This document shows, piece by piece, positions 24,101 to 35,344 of a stretch of 64,000 nucleotides of DNA. The translations under genes were made by a program, and so were the position numbers. The DNA is from Clavelina lepadiformis. Taxonomy: Eukaryota; Chordata; Ascidiacea; Aplousobranchia; Clavelinidae. Under the pieces are notes generated by a model. It was not told the origin of the DNA. It saw nothing but the letters and a program-made list of their open reading frames with translations, and did no database searches. Numbering within the stretch: the stretch's first letter is position 1; the number at the start of each line of letters is the position of its first letter. Location of the stretch: contig NC_135242.1 of the NCBI RefSeq assembly GCF_947623445.1, forward strand, positions 3,968,001 through 4,032,000. The letters are read 5' to 3'.

Positions 24101-26170
24101 GGCTCAATAAGGCTCAACAAAGGCCAATGCTTATTCAGGTGACTGGAAAATTCCAAACTCATGCCTACGGGTCCCTAACTGCGCTTTATCTACCGTGAGA
24201 AAACTGCTGTAAGTCGGGTTACATGCGCCGGAAAAAAACAACACGCGTTATTTAGACGTAAAAGTGTTAAATGCTCTTGCGCCATTTTGGAAAAAGTGAC
24301 CAATGCAGACATTCCAAATGCTGCTTTGAGGCTAAATATAACTTAATCACGTGACCCAAAATTACAAGCGGTCACGACAAAAAAGCTAATACCGCCTGGA
24401 AATATGATTAATAATAAACATGCGTTGGACTATATTAAGCAGCGCAATACGACCATATTCGGGTTTGTTTTTTTTTCAATCGGTCACGTTTTATATTGCA
24501 GATGTGGTATTTTGATTTTTACCAGCAAAAAGTAAAAAAAAAACCAATCGCGTACGTTAAAACCTGTCTGAAAGCTGTCAACTGTTTAACATGGACGGGC
24601 AAAATAAAACTGCTTACTAAACATAGTGAACCGGGATATTTTTAAGGTAAAATCTTATATAACTAGAAAAACTAAAAACCTCAATCAACAAAAATGCCGT
24701 AAAGATGAAACCTGCGTTTGCAAGGTAGCCTGAGGGTTACCGCTTAACCGCGTAACTGATGGTAGGCAGCACCCGATTGTCTTGAAATAATCGCAGTGAG
24801 AAACGATCGAAATGTTTAACTTTTTCTCAGGCAGTTATGGAACCGCAAGAGTTCATTTGAATATTTAAAAGCGTAGTTCGATGAAGATGAGTTTTCGCTC
24901 ATTTAGCTACGTCGAAAGTTTCCATAAGTATGCTGACATCCAACAATTACTACAAGGTCACGATCTTCAAACAACCAACAACGGTGCGACTAAAATGCAA
25001 AATATAACCTTTAGCCATTGTCTGACTAAATTTTTGACATCGGCGCTCTAACGTCGTTTCATCGCGTAGAAAATAAGCCGTCCATCCAAACCGCGTTCGA
25101 TTGTCCATTTCAAGGGGGATCATTTTCGACGGATTAGTATGCGCGAAGCTTTGGCTATATTAACATGACTGCATGCAATGATTTAGTTTCCATTTAAAAC
25201 TATGTTATATGGGTTTCGACGTATACGGTGATGCTTTTGAAATGCATTTAATTATAATTTGAATATTTACAACTTAATTTTATATGAACAAAGTTTCAGC
25301 AGTCTATTTACAATATTTAGACTTTTGATGCAAAACAACGTCAAATTGAAGCTTAGTTCCTATTGTAGTCGCTGTGCTACTGATGTCGGGGTTTATTAAT
25401 GGCCTAAGGACTGCAACTGACCTAAAAATACTGATCAAATCTGAGAAACCAACGCAAAAAATTCGTAAGTTTTTACAAATAAGATTGTGCCACTAAGCTT
25501 CTACGTAACAAAGCTTGCAAAGAATTACATCGTAGTTTACGCAGCGATAATTTCACCTGATTTTTTTACTGCCGAAAGGGTTTTTGGTAGGCATAACGCT
25601 TCCCGGCTTCTTGGCATAGCTGAAATGCCCCAGTCCTATTCATCACCGCCCATATATTCACGTAATTATCAGCACAGCTATCAATAAACAGATACTTTTG
25701 CTCTGGCTGGTACAGGCGACGCGAAATTCTTAACATCTTGCCTCAATACAAGTTTAGGACAATAGGATCGTATGAGTTTAAATACCCTGTCGACAACCAC
25801 TGCTTTTCATTTTAATGAAAGAGTTTAAAATGACCTTTCGTAGGATCAATCTGAAGCCTTAATAAACGGCATTCCGGCTTTGTTTAACACCGAAGCACAT
25901 TAGGCACGTATGAGCGACTATTCATGAAAACAGAATATGTCGCTAGGTAAACGATTACTTCAAATGTAAACGGACGGCATGAATTTCATCACGGTATCAT
26001 ATGGCATCACTGGTTATTATTAAAATCTATGCTCTGACACGCTGGGCCCAGCGAGGGCACAACAACATGACGTGCCAATCAGAATAACTGGAAAAACTGG
26101 TGGCATTGCTTGTCTCTCATTTGGCAAATTACCTAACGCTGTGTGTATGTGCGTATGTGAGTGTGCCCAA
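18187..26170. other. CpG-rich gene desert upstream of HMBOX1
   Basis: About 8 kb without a supportable exon on either strand. Predicted open frames are short and have no recognisable content. CG dinucleotides are visibly frequent, unlike 39-64 kb. A perfect TGACGTCA lies at 22008. Its position directly 5' of a homeobox gene makes it the likely place for HMBOX1 promoter and enhancers, but no TATA box or initiator could be singled out. Confidence 0.45.
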
Positions 26171-26171
26171 A

Positions 26172-26255
26172 AGCATGATAGTTTCATTAGGCAACGAAAG
26201 TCACGCGGTTATCTGCACGAAGCCCTAAATGGCATTTCCGAAACGCTGTTTGGGC
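26172..26255 (+). repeat. Dispersed repeat family R1, copy A
   Basis: About 80 bases, centred on TTTCATTAGGCAACGAAAGT and CACGCGGTT, match 29742-29825 in the same orientation at roughly 80 percent identity by eye. Flanks do not match. No terminal inverted repeats were seen. Confidence 0.6.
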
Positions 26256-26922
26256 ATAAGTTTGAAGAAACATTAGCAAAGCGCCCCTTCTTTACATACA
26301 ACTTGAAATTGGTATAAATAAATTGCAGATAAAACCGTACCCTTAAGGCATCGTTAACGGTACGTCAATATGAATACCATTAACGCGTCAATGCAAATAT
26401 TGAAAAACAATGGCAAGGATGATGGGTAGAAGCAAAGTTATACCAGTAATATCCTTAGCAGGCAATAAACGTTTTTTGCGAAAAAACTGGTTTGGGCAGC
26501 GCTACTGCTGAAACTTGGTTGATGTTTAACCATCATACATCTATTTACGGGAGAATGCGTTTCAAGATCATCCGCGATGGCTTCTAGGAACATGACTATA
26601 AAGTCAATTGATAAACATTTCCTGGTACTGGGATATTTCGTTGGTTAATCATAAATACCAACGTATAAAATTGAAGTCACAGTGGTAACAATAACTTGCA
26701 AGTAAATTTACGTTATTTAATACTACTATTTACCAATCAACATGCTATGAGTCTAAAAATTCCATGAAAACCATGAAAGTTACAAATTTAGTAAACGTTA
26801 ACATCAGCAAAATTGTGACAAGTTAGATTGACAACGAATTGACACCTAAGACTAAACCATACCAATGCCACTCAGTACTCACTTTACCCACTATTTGGTT
26901 CACAATCAGTGATGTAAGCTCA

Positions 26923-27219
26923 TTAATGAGTTACTTCGTCACTTAAGATATATGAATGCATTTCACCTTGGTTTATCCACAGGAAAGGTCTGCGTGAGTT
27001 AGGCATGATTTTAAATGACAACTCAAAGCGATGCTCTATAAGTATTAGTCCATACAAGTTCATAAAATTACAGCTTAGAACAGCTATAGCTGCGAAAGGT
27101 TTCGGTATGAAATACTCAGCCAGTACAAAGAGCGTGTCGAAGAGGACAAGTGTTTGAAATATAGTTCTAGGTGTTATATTAAGGCTACCTTGATCACACT
27201 CCGAATCTGGTAATACCTG
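26923..27219 (-). CDS. Possible terminal exon of an unidentified membrane protein
   Basis: A minus-strand open frame follows a good acceptor (TGTTTGCAG|GTATTACC) and ends at a stop at 26923. It encodes about 98 residues with two hydrophobic stretches (TIFQTLVLFDTLFVLAEYF and AAIAVLSCNFMNLYGLILI) and a basic/aromatic C-terminus. I recognise no family and found no upstream exon or polyadenylation signal. It may be chance. Confidence 0.25.
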   Translation of the reverse strand, partial: QVLPDSECDQGSLNITPRTIFQTLVLFDTLFVLAEYFIPKPFAAIAVLSCNFMNLYGLILIEHRFELSFKIMPNSRRPFLWINQGEMHSYILSDEVTH

Positions 27220-29741
27220 CAAACACACACCTTAAATAACACAGCTCAAATAAGTGTATTACACATATAATGTGTTATTATCACCACAGTAACTACATGA
27301 TAGCACCATGTTTTTGGGATTTTATGGACCTAAATAAGAACAAAATCTTGATACGCTCAATGCAAATAAATTTTAATTAGATATTCTTCTTTGATGACTC
27401 ATAAAAATGGAATTATTATTATGTATTTCAGAATTACGGATCACCATGGCACTAATGACCAAAAACTAATACCAATATTGATGTTATTGTACAGGATAGC
27501 GAGCATAAAAAGCAAATTAGCCAATATGTTATTGGCACAACCAAACACAGTATGGAGAAATTATACCACTTAACGCAACTAAAGTGAAATGATGTTAATT
27601 ACATGATGTGTAGTGATGTACCTTAAAAGTGCCTAATACGTCATTGATGGGATATTTTAATATTATCAGCTTTATGTTTATTTTATATACAGAGAAGCTA
27701 CTCCACCATTTCCAACAGCTTTTCAAATAAAGTCATCGAATATTTTATAAGTAAAGCACAAAAATAATTATATGAATATATTTAACAATTGGGATGAGAA
27801 TTTCTTTCATAATTGATCATCTTTACCAGGTTATTGTGAATGGAACCCAAAACGCTTACATAGCCCTGCTCTAGTAGATGTACAAGTAAATAAACAGTTT
27901 CATATCTGCAATATAATGAATAATTACAGGAAAAGCAAAGGTATAACTACTACGTAAGCATACAGCTATCTGTTTATGCTGCTGTTTTCCAGTTGCCCAC
28001 TAACTGCAAAATCAATACCGGTACTCAATCTCTGTTATTTACGTTGAAACACCAGTACTGTTGTTCCTGTTGATAACAACGGACTAATAATTTTTATAAT
28101 CAGTAGAGATAATCATTGAAAACAAAATTTAAAATATTGCATTTATGTTTTATGCCAAGTTTTCTGATCAGAATAAGTCTGGCATCTAATAGGGAAGCCC
28201 CTAAGCCTTAGGCATAAGACATAATTCACAATAAAATCAGTACATCTGAAGTCCACAGGAAGATATCCCAAATTGTTTGGGCTCACCAATGACCCCGTTA
28301 AATAGAGTTAAATTTATTAAAAGCTCGACAACATTATGGTAAATATCAGACTAAATTAAAAGATTCAAAACAAATTCAATGCGGAATCTTCTTACTAGCT
28401 TACAATTCCTTTACATTAAAGTGGTCCACTTGTGAATTAAAGTTATTAGAATGCTAGTAGGCACATTTGATACCACTTCTTGTATTAGTTTGCAATAAAT
28501 AAACTTACCACTCTGTTTAATGAAGATCAGAACAAATAAGAGTAAAAAAACACAACTTAAAATGATAAAAATTGCTCCAGAACAGCCACAAAAAATATTT
28601 ATAATGTATCACACTATATAAAACAATTTTTACCCTGTTTAACTTAACTGGTTATTCGATTCAGATCTTTAATAGTAATAACTATTAACCACCTACTTGG
28701 TGATGTACTGGCAGAAAGTCTGACTGGCAATTACGGTGAATTAACTGGCTTAGTTGTTCAATCGCTGATAAATCTGCAGCCTAAAATAATGATTTCAATA
28801 CCATACCAACTAGTCTATTCGATTTACATACCCCTTGTTTTCGAGTGTCAAAAGTATGATGCAGTTTATGATGTAGCTTTTTTAACTGATAATTCATTTA
28901 TTTTGTATAAACAGGTAATTAACTATGAGAGTGAATCTCAACATTTTTCTGTCCAACTCCTCCCTTACACATCTTAAAGGTTTCAAAATTCTCCAAAACA
29001 TAAATTTGCAAGCACACGCAATATTGAATACACTGTAATCTCATAATGAAAGGTGGAATTCACTCAGGCTTACAATTTGGACAAATAAAAACCCACCAAA
29101 GCCCTAATAAAAAAATCAATTTCCTTTACTAAACAAACACAATCCTGATCAATAGATAATTATATGTATACATTTATCTTATTTCAGAAAGTATAACCAC
29201 AGTTTGAGTAAGTGCTTTAACTCGCAAATAACATTTGGGTGCATGAGCAATACCTGGTCTCGGCATATTTCGTGGCAGCTGCGATTTTTTGTTTACTAAC
29301 AGTATAAGATATATATCCAAGCAGCATTAGCAATGACTGCACTGTACCATTCTCTAAGTAAGAGATTTATCGTTACGGTACTGGTAGGTTGATTATGGTA
29401 GCCTAGCCTACAACTGCTACAAGCCATGATAACCATAATCTACAATTGGTCCACCCCATGTCAATCTGACATGTAGCGGAACTTCATAGTAATCCTATGG
29501 TTGGTACCTCAATTATAACCACATTTCATGGTTTCATTCATGCGTAACTTCATTTATGGTAACAGCCTAGCTTATACTTTGCATGACAGATGTTCTCAAG
29601 AAATTCGATCACAATTTTCTGCTCTTTCAGTAAAGCTACTTGTACTTGGCCTATACGCCCAACATGCTAGTAGGACTAGGAAACAGTCAAACGAAAGAAC
29701 AATATTTATTTGACTCGACTAGGATTAATCAAAAGTCAGTT

Positions 29742-29825
29742 GTCGCAAACCATGATAATTTCATTAGGCAATCAAAGCCACGCGGTTTTCTACACGATGT
29801 CCTAAAATGGAATTTTCAAAACGTA
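29742..29825 (+). repeat. Dispersed repeat family R1, copy B
   Basis: It matches 26172-26255 in the same orientation, sharing TTTCATTAGGCAA, CACGCGGTT, CCTAAA and the GAAAACG-like tail. The two copies are about 3.6 kb apart. Confidence 0.6.
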
Positions 29826-29869
29826 TTTTTAAAGGAAAGCAATTAACTATTGCAAAATCCCTATAAAAT

Positions 29870-30195
29870 TTCTTGGGTTGCCTATATGGGTTTCCTAGTT
29901 CACTGCAAAGTCTAGGGTTTACTGGATATTGGGTTCTCCGGGTTTCCTGATTACCCCAAGACTAAGTTTACCATAGGTTCACTGAGCTCCCTGGGTTTAA
30001 CCCGCTGTTATTTATAAACATGGAGTGTGTTTATAATGTTTATAGAGAGCAGTGATTTAACCTGGATGTAGGCTGCTTGTTTGTATGGTTTATTAAGTTT
30101 CTTGATTTCACTAAGTTGCTTGAGTTCATTATTATAGGTTCCCTGCACGAGTACATTAGGCTTCTTGAATTTAACTTGGGTTCACTTGATTTCTT
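29870..30195. repeat. Degenerate short-period repeat zone (GGGTTTCCT / GGTTCACT)
   Basis: Over about 320 bases, variants of TGGGTTTCCT, GGGTTCACT and AAGTTTCTTGATTTCACT recur every 10-25 bases in the same orientation. The spacing is irregular and copies are strongly diverged, as in an old minisatellite. Confidence 0.5.
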
Positions 30196-30520
30196 GACAG
30201 GTAGCGCCCTTTATACTTAGCGCTAAGAGATCTTTACAATCTGGTGCCAAAACGCTTGCAATATGAAAAAGAATGAAAGTGGGTCAACAATTTTCACTGT
30301 TGAGTAAAAGCAATCGAAAAAATTTGGCCACTCAGGCAGTACCTCAGAAATGATCTATTGAATTCAAGGGCGCCCACAAAATGTTTCGAAGTAAGTACGC
30401 ACTATCTGAGAATATCTTAAAACATTAAAACGTTTCGGTTTAATCACAGTCTATTAACATATTATCAAATATCCTGAAAAGTGTTTGAAGTTTTTTGAGA
30501 AGCAACTTGGAAGTTGTTTA

Positions 30521-30630
30521 ACGGACATCGCTAACGGCCTCAGGAGAGGGAGAGACTTGTACAGCCTCCGTGCATCTATAACTCCTTTCAAGTTATGAAT
30601 TCTTCATGACGTATAACAACGGATGGGTGA
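30521..30630 (+). repeat. Dispersed repeat family R2, copy A
   Basis: It aligns by eye with 35662-35780 in the same orientation. Shared blocks include CATCGC, GGCCYCAGGAGAG, AACTCCT/GACTCCT, TATTCTTC/AATTCTTC and GTAACGT. Similarity is about 70 percent over roughly 90-120 bases. Confidence 0.55.
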
Positions 30631-31639
30631 GTAACGTATCTGTGAGTGTTGACTGTTGATACGTGAGAAGTCACCACCGATAGAGCTCGTTTGAGCTGTA
30701 GAACTTTTTGGTTATTTGACTCCTCAGAAATCAGAATGGGCTATTCCCCGGCATAACAAGCTGGCAAACTAAAATCCAATCGTCCTTTATTTGGCCATGC
30801 AAAACTGCGTTTCTTTTCCACATGCGTATGGTTACAAATAGGCTTTGATAAGCAGCAAACACGAAGCATGCGAAAACGCGCATACCGCAAATACAACACT
30901 GACCTCAGTTACGTAAGTAATTATAAAACAAAGGTGGCACTATACGTCACAAGTGCTTAACCACCTCATACTTTTTAATAAAAAGTTTACGAAACACGAA
31001 AACAGCTTAAAATTTTTGTCGCATTTTTCCCTTTTTCAAATAAAGAAAAAAGGTCCCCAAAAACAGGAGGTTGTATTTTCGAGAAACAAGGGTCTGCAAT
31101 TGTTTTTTGTTTACAGAGTTTTTCCACTGATCGCTGAAGACACAGAGATAGTGTGTTTATAGATATCAGTGGGTTTTCCTCATCAATATATTGCCACATA
31201 TTATGCTCTGCGGCGCCAATGGTTGGCATGTCCGTGGGGCTGAAACTTTTGTGGCATCGGTCACCAGTCATCATTCACTAATCCTTTGTATCAAGTCTCA
31301 TGGTGTTATCAGGTCATAGACCTATAGGCTTAATTATTTTACTTGAGACGTCGTGATATACCGGTAAACGTGTATCATCAGTATTTTAGGCCCTTCATTA
31401 AGAATAACTGAAATTTTAATCAAAGTCAAAATGTGATGAAGTGGTACCGTACAAATGGAGTCGTTAACTTTTGACGACTTTTTGACTGTTTTATTGCTGT
31501 ACCGCCAGACCACATGCTTTCAAAATTTTGTTAAAGTAATATGTCTGTATGTGTGACCTAGGCTGGTTTAGAATAGGCCTAGCCACAGAGGCTATCGTAA
31601 TATTTTTTCCTTTGTGTAACTTAATTCGCTTAATTTCTT
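30631..31639. other. Non-coding stretch before the MITE
   Basis: No exon, repeat boundary or regulatory element could be supported. Confidence 0.35.
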
Positions 31640-31740
31640 GGTCTAGGGCAGAAGTACGCGACCAAATGACGTCATAATTTGGGAAGTGGGGTTTTATTAT
31701 AATAATGTATGACGTAGTTGTGCACTTCTGCACTCGACCC
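31640..31740. mobile_element. MITE family M1, copy 1 (101 bp)
   Basis: A short palindromic element flanked by a 9-bp duplication TAATTTCTT (31631-31639 and 31741-31749). Its ends read GGTCTAGGGCAGAAGT on the left and GGGTCGAGTGCAGAAGT as the reverse complement of the right. The interior contains CCAAATGACGTCATAATTTG, which matches the second copy at 61527 in opposite orientation. It has no coding capacity. Confidence 0.8.
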
Positions 31741-31749
31741 TAATTTCTT

Positions 31750-33470
31750 TGGCCAGGGCAGATAATACTGTAATAATCTTTTGCGTAAAATTAAAACTTT
31801 TAAAACGAAGACATGTTCACAAAAAAATCAACGTGTACCTTTTGTGGATGACTCTCGACTCTGGACTGCTTGCGAATGCATAACGTTTTCGCTTAGCATA
31901 GAACGCTAATCTAGATAATAAAGATAGGATCTCTTGTACTTTTGCACCACCTTATGAAGACGTCAATATGTCAATGAAAAGAGTTACAAGATCTAAGCTT
32001 GTCTAATAGTCCGAAGAAATTTAAGTCATTGCTATAGTGGTTCCTCAATATTCAGACATTTGATCCTGAATATATGGGAGTGCAAAAGTTAAAGAGACCC
32101 CAAGAAAGTAGGAATTTAGGTGGAAGTGCCCACCAAAAGTTTTGTCTGTATGAACGCATAGTGGTTTCTATGCACTTCAGCCTTTATAACTAAACATCTT
32201 TAATAAGATTAATTTTTATCATCACAGTCCTTAGGAGATGGCACAAATACACCTTCACCGGAGAAAAAAGTTTGCACAAAAGTATTGCAACAAATTTTTT
32301 ATTTTGTGGAAGTGTGAAATTTCTGAGAAAATCGAGTGCCTACAATCTTCAATAGCTTACATGGTTTAATTTCTTCATTATCTAAGAAAGCATCTGCACT
32401 GCTTAAACCCTTATTTGAACTTCTTGGCTCAAAAAAAACTGTAATGCATGCTACAGCACATGCGCACACTAAAGCAAGTATTTCTTAGTATGACAATTTG
32501 TAGTTGTGGCATTATAAAGGTACTTTATTTGAGAAGACCACAGTGAAATTGTATGTTGTGAACTGGTAGCTGGTACTGACATTTTTATGTAAGATTGAGA
32601 AATATCTTTGCATGATTTAGGCCTGACAATGATTTTATACTGCTCGAGCCTCAGATATCGATCTGCATGCATGGTCTGATAATTGCATTTTTATCTGTGA
32701 CTTTAAATGCTGGAATACTGGGGATTTTTACTCATAAAACTGGGAAACGATAAGTAAAAGACTAACTAAGGCTGGCATTTTCTGAAATAAGAATCCCAGT
32801 TGACAAAGCTTACTACAAGCATGTTTAAAATACTTCTTAATTGCTCCAGGAGGTTATTAGAAAGTCCAGTCTAGTCAATTGTCTATTCGAATTAGTAATT
32901 TAAGAAAATAACAATCTCTGGGCCAGCTGTGTAATGTATGAAACTTTTTATAGGTCATATGGATCTATGCAATTAAACCAATTTTCAGCATTAGAATTTA
33001 GTAGAAAGAATATATATTTTTTCGTATGCTTTCTTATGAAGCCAATTGTCATGCATAGTTTCAGGCATAACTTTACTGCAAGTGCCTTGTGGCACTTGTG
33101 AAACTGTCCGGTTTGCAGATTGTTTTGCAAATTTGTACGGTATATCAGCTAACACACGTTTTTCCACCTAGAGTTGTAAAATGGCTTCAATATCAGCTTT
33201 TCAAGTAATGTCAAGGGATCTTTCAGATACATGCTCCAATAATTCACCACAGTATTTTAAGTCTTATTCTCAAGTAACAGTAGCTATTTGAAATAGATTG
33301 TCTTTTTTTTGTCCATGCATATGCGTACTCATTTGCTATAAGCATAACTATTTCTCTTTGTTACTTCTTAGCTCGGTAAAGTATAAAGGATCTGACACTT
33401 GCATAGGGCAAGGACACTCCAGAGTTAGTTAGATTCTTTAACGTTGCGAAGGGGAGCGTGGATAAGGACT
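31750..33470. other. Non-coding stretch and 5' flank of CSNK2B
   Basis: No exon could be supported. The CSNK2B promoter and 5' untranslated region must lie near its right end. A TTACTTCTTAG acceptor-like site lies about 100 bases before the CSNK2B ATG. Confidence 0.35.
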
Positions 33471-35129
33471 ATGAGCTCTTCAGAGGAAGTGTCTTGGATT
33501 TCATGGTTCTGTGGTTTAAGAGGAAATGAGTTTTTTTGTGAGGTAGATGAAGATTATATCCAGGACAAGTTTAACTTAACTGGCCTTGGAGAGCAAGTGC
33601 CTCATTACAGGTAATATCCAAATATGTTTCATCCAAAGTTATAAGTCATTTACTTATTTTATGTACTTAAGCTTTGTGTATTAATTGTTTGTTGTTAGAT
33701 ATAGAGCTTTGAAAATCATTAGGCTAATACTGGCGTCACAAACTTTTTTCACAAAGGGCCAGATCATCATAAAAACTGACAATCGCTGGCTAACATCCCA
33801 CTTTGTTCAATAAGTTACCATACAATAAGCTCATTTGTGGTTCAGTGAGGCGGGCCGGACAAATTAATCTTGAGGGCCGAATCTGGCTCGCTGGCCGTTG
33901 TTTGGTGACTCCTGGGCTAATAGTTTATTAAAAATCAAATTTTTATACTAAATATTGCGAACTACTACAAAAGCCAAAGAATTGATTGCTAATTCCATGA
34001 AGGTGAATTGAAGTTACCATTAGAAGGTATTGGAATCCAAAGAATGCCGTCCAGACACCAGTTCTATTGTTACTTGCTCAGTAACTTGATCCCTGTTTAA
34101 CTCAACACATTTACCAGTCATTTTTATCCCATTTATGCATTAGACAAGCACTTGATATGATTCTGGATCTGGAGCCCGATGATGATTTGGAAGATAACAC
34201 CAATCAATCAGACTTGATAGAACAAGCCGCAGAGATGTTGTATGGCCTTATTCATGCTCGCTATACCCTGACAAACAGGGGCATTGCACAAATGGTGAGA
34301 CAAATGGTTTACTTAATTGCTGGTTCAAGACAGAATCTGTGTTTATCTTGTTATTAATTATTACTGAGCCTACTTGGAAATGGTATCTTGTTACGTATCG
34401 GTCGTAATTATATGTAATCCTGTAGCTTTTGCTTCTGCTACCATTTCAAGCCCTTCACCATGATATTGTGTACATTTTTATATTAGCTGGAAAAATATCA
34501 ACAAGGAGATTTTGGCCACTGTTCAAGAGTTTACTGTGAAAATCAACCTATGCTACCTATTGGTGAGTCAAATATGTTACCTCATGTTAGTCATAATAAT
34601 AGTTTGAAAGGTTTAAAAGGTCATCGATATCGCAAGTTACATTAAATAAAAATCAAATATTACAAAGTATGTTTTTATACGAAATTACCAAGAAGTTGAC
34701 GTTAAAGTTATCCCAAAACGCATTTTAATGAATGAAAATGTTGTTTCCTGCTGTAGGCCTATCCGATGTGCCTGGCGAGGCAATGGTGAAGCTTTATTGC
34801 CCGAAATGTCAAGATGTGTACACCCCAAAATCGTCACGGCACCACCATACTGACGGGGCGTACTTCGGGACTGGTTTTCCGCACATGCTCTTCATGGTTC
34901 ACCCTGAATACCGACCTAAGCAACCTGCAAATAAATTTGTTCCTCGGTAAACAGTCTCATCTTGTTTGATGTAGCAAAGGCAATTAATTATTTTGTCTTG
35001 TAAAGTATTAACCCCTTGTTATTTTCAACCTTTTCCAGCCTTTTTGGATTTAAAATTCACCCCATGGCATACCAGCTTCAGTACCAAGCTTCTCAAAAAT
35101 TGAAAAATCCATCAAAATTGCGACACTAA
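33471..35129 (+). CDS. CSNK2B: Casein kinase II subunit beta, 5 exons, 215 aa
   Basis: Exons 33471-33610, 34144-34294, 34487-34562, 34757-34946 and 35039-35129 sum to 648 nt, giving 215 residues, the same length as the human protein. The product is the regulatory subunit of protein kinase CK2; its dimer bridges two catalytic alpha subunits. The N-terminus [20 protein letters not shown] carries the conserved autophosphorylation serines. An acidic loop follows ([16 protein letters not shown]), then the destruction-box-like RYTLTNRG, and a zinc finger built from CSRVYC and LYCPKC. The C-terminal region that contacts CK2 alpha ([20 protein letters not shown]) is intact. Intron 1 contains a hAT-type MITE. 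AATAAA follows at 35339. Identification is secure. Confidence 0.97.
33730..33914. mobile_element. hAT-type MITE in CSNK2B intron 1 (185 bp)
   Basis: Perfect 8-bp target duplications GGCTAATA flank the element (33722-33729 and 33915-33922). The left terminus is CTGGCGTCACAAACTTTTT and the reverse complement of the right is CAGGAGTCACCAAACAACGG, with GGGCC motifs inside both ends. The CAGG(A/G)GTCACCAAAC end is typical of short hAT derivatives. It sits about 120 bases after the exon 1 donor and well clear of the exon 2 acceptor. Confidence 0.85.
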
Positions 35130-35338
35130 TCGTTCCAAGCATAGACGCTTCCTCCACCATTATGTACTACTTATGTAAATATGTTTGTCGTCAGATATTG
35201 CGTTAGTTTCTGCTCGGGTGCTTCAAGAAACTTAATACCAGGACATTTCATGAAGAACTTGCTCAAATATATTCTGTGGCACAAGATTTAGTTAACTGCT
35301 GTATTTATTTGCCAATTGACGATCCGATTTATTTCTAA

Positions 35339-35344
35339 AATAAA
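35339..35344 (+). terminator. Polyadenylation signal of CSNK2B
   Basis: AATAAA on the coding strand, about 210 bases after the CSNK2B stop codon. Confidence 0.6.

Larger units (their letters stand above)
27229..30520. other. Non-coding stretch with dispersed repeats
   Basis: AT-rich sequence without a supportable exon. It contains copy B of repeat R1 (29742) and the GGTTTCC-type degenerate repeat zone at 29870-30195. Confidence 0.4.

Noticed and set aside
33730-33914. An alternative exon of CSNK2B
   Set aside because: The sequence has transposon termini and an 8-bp target duplication, and the flanking exons already join in frame to a full-length 215-aa protein.
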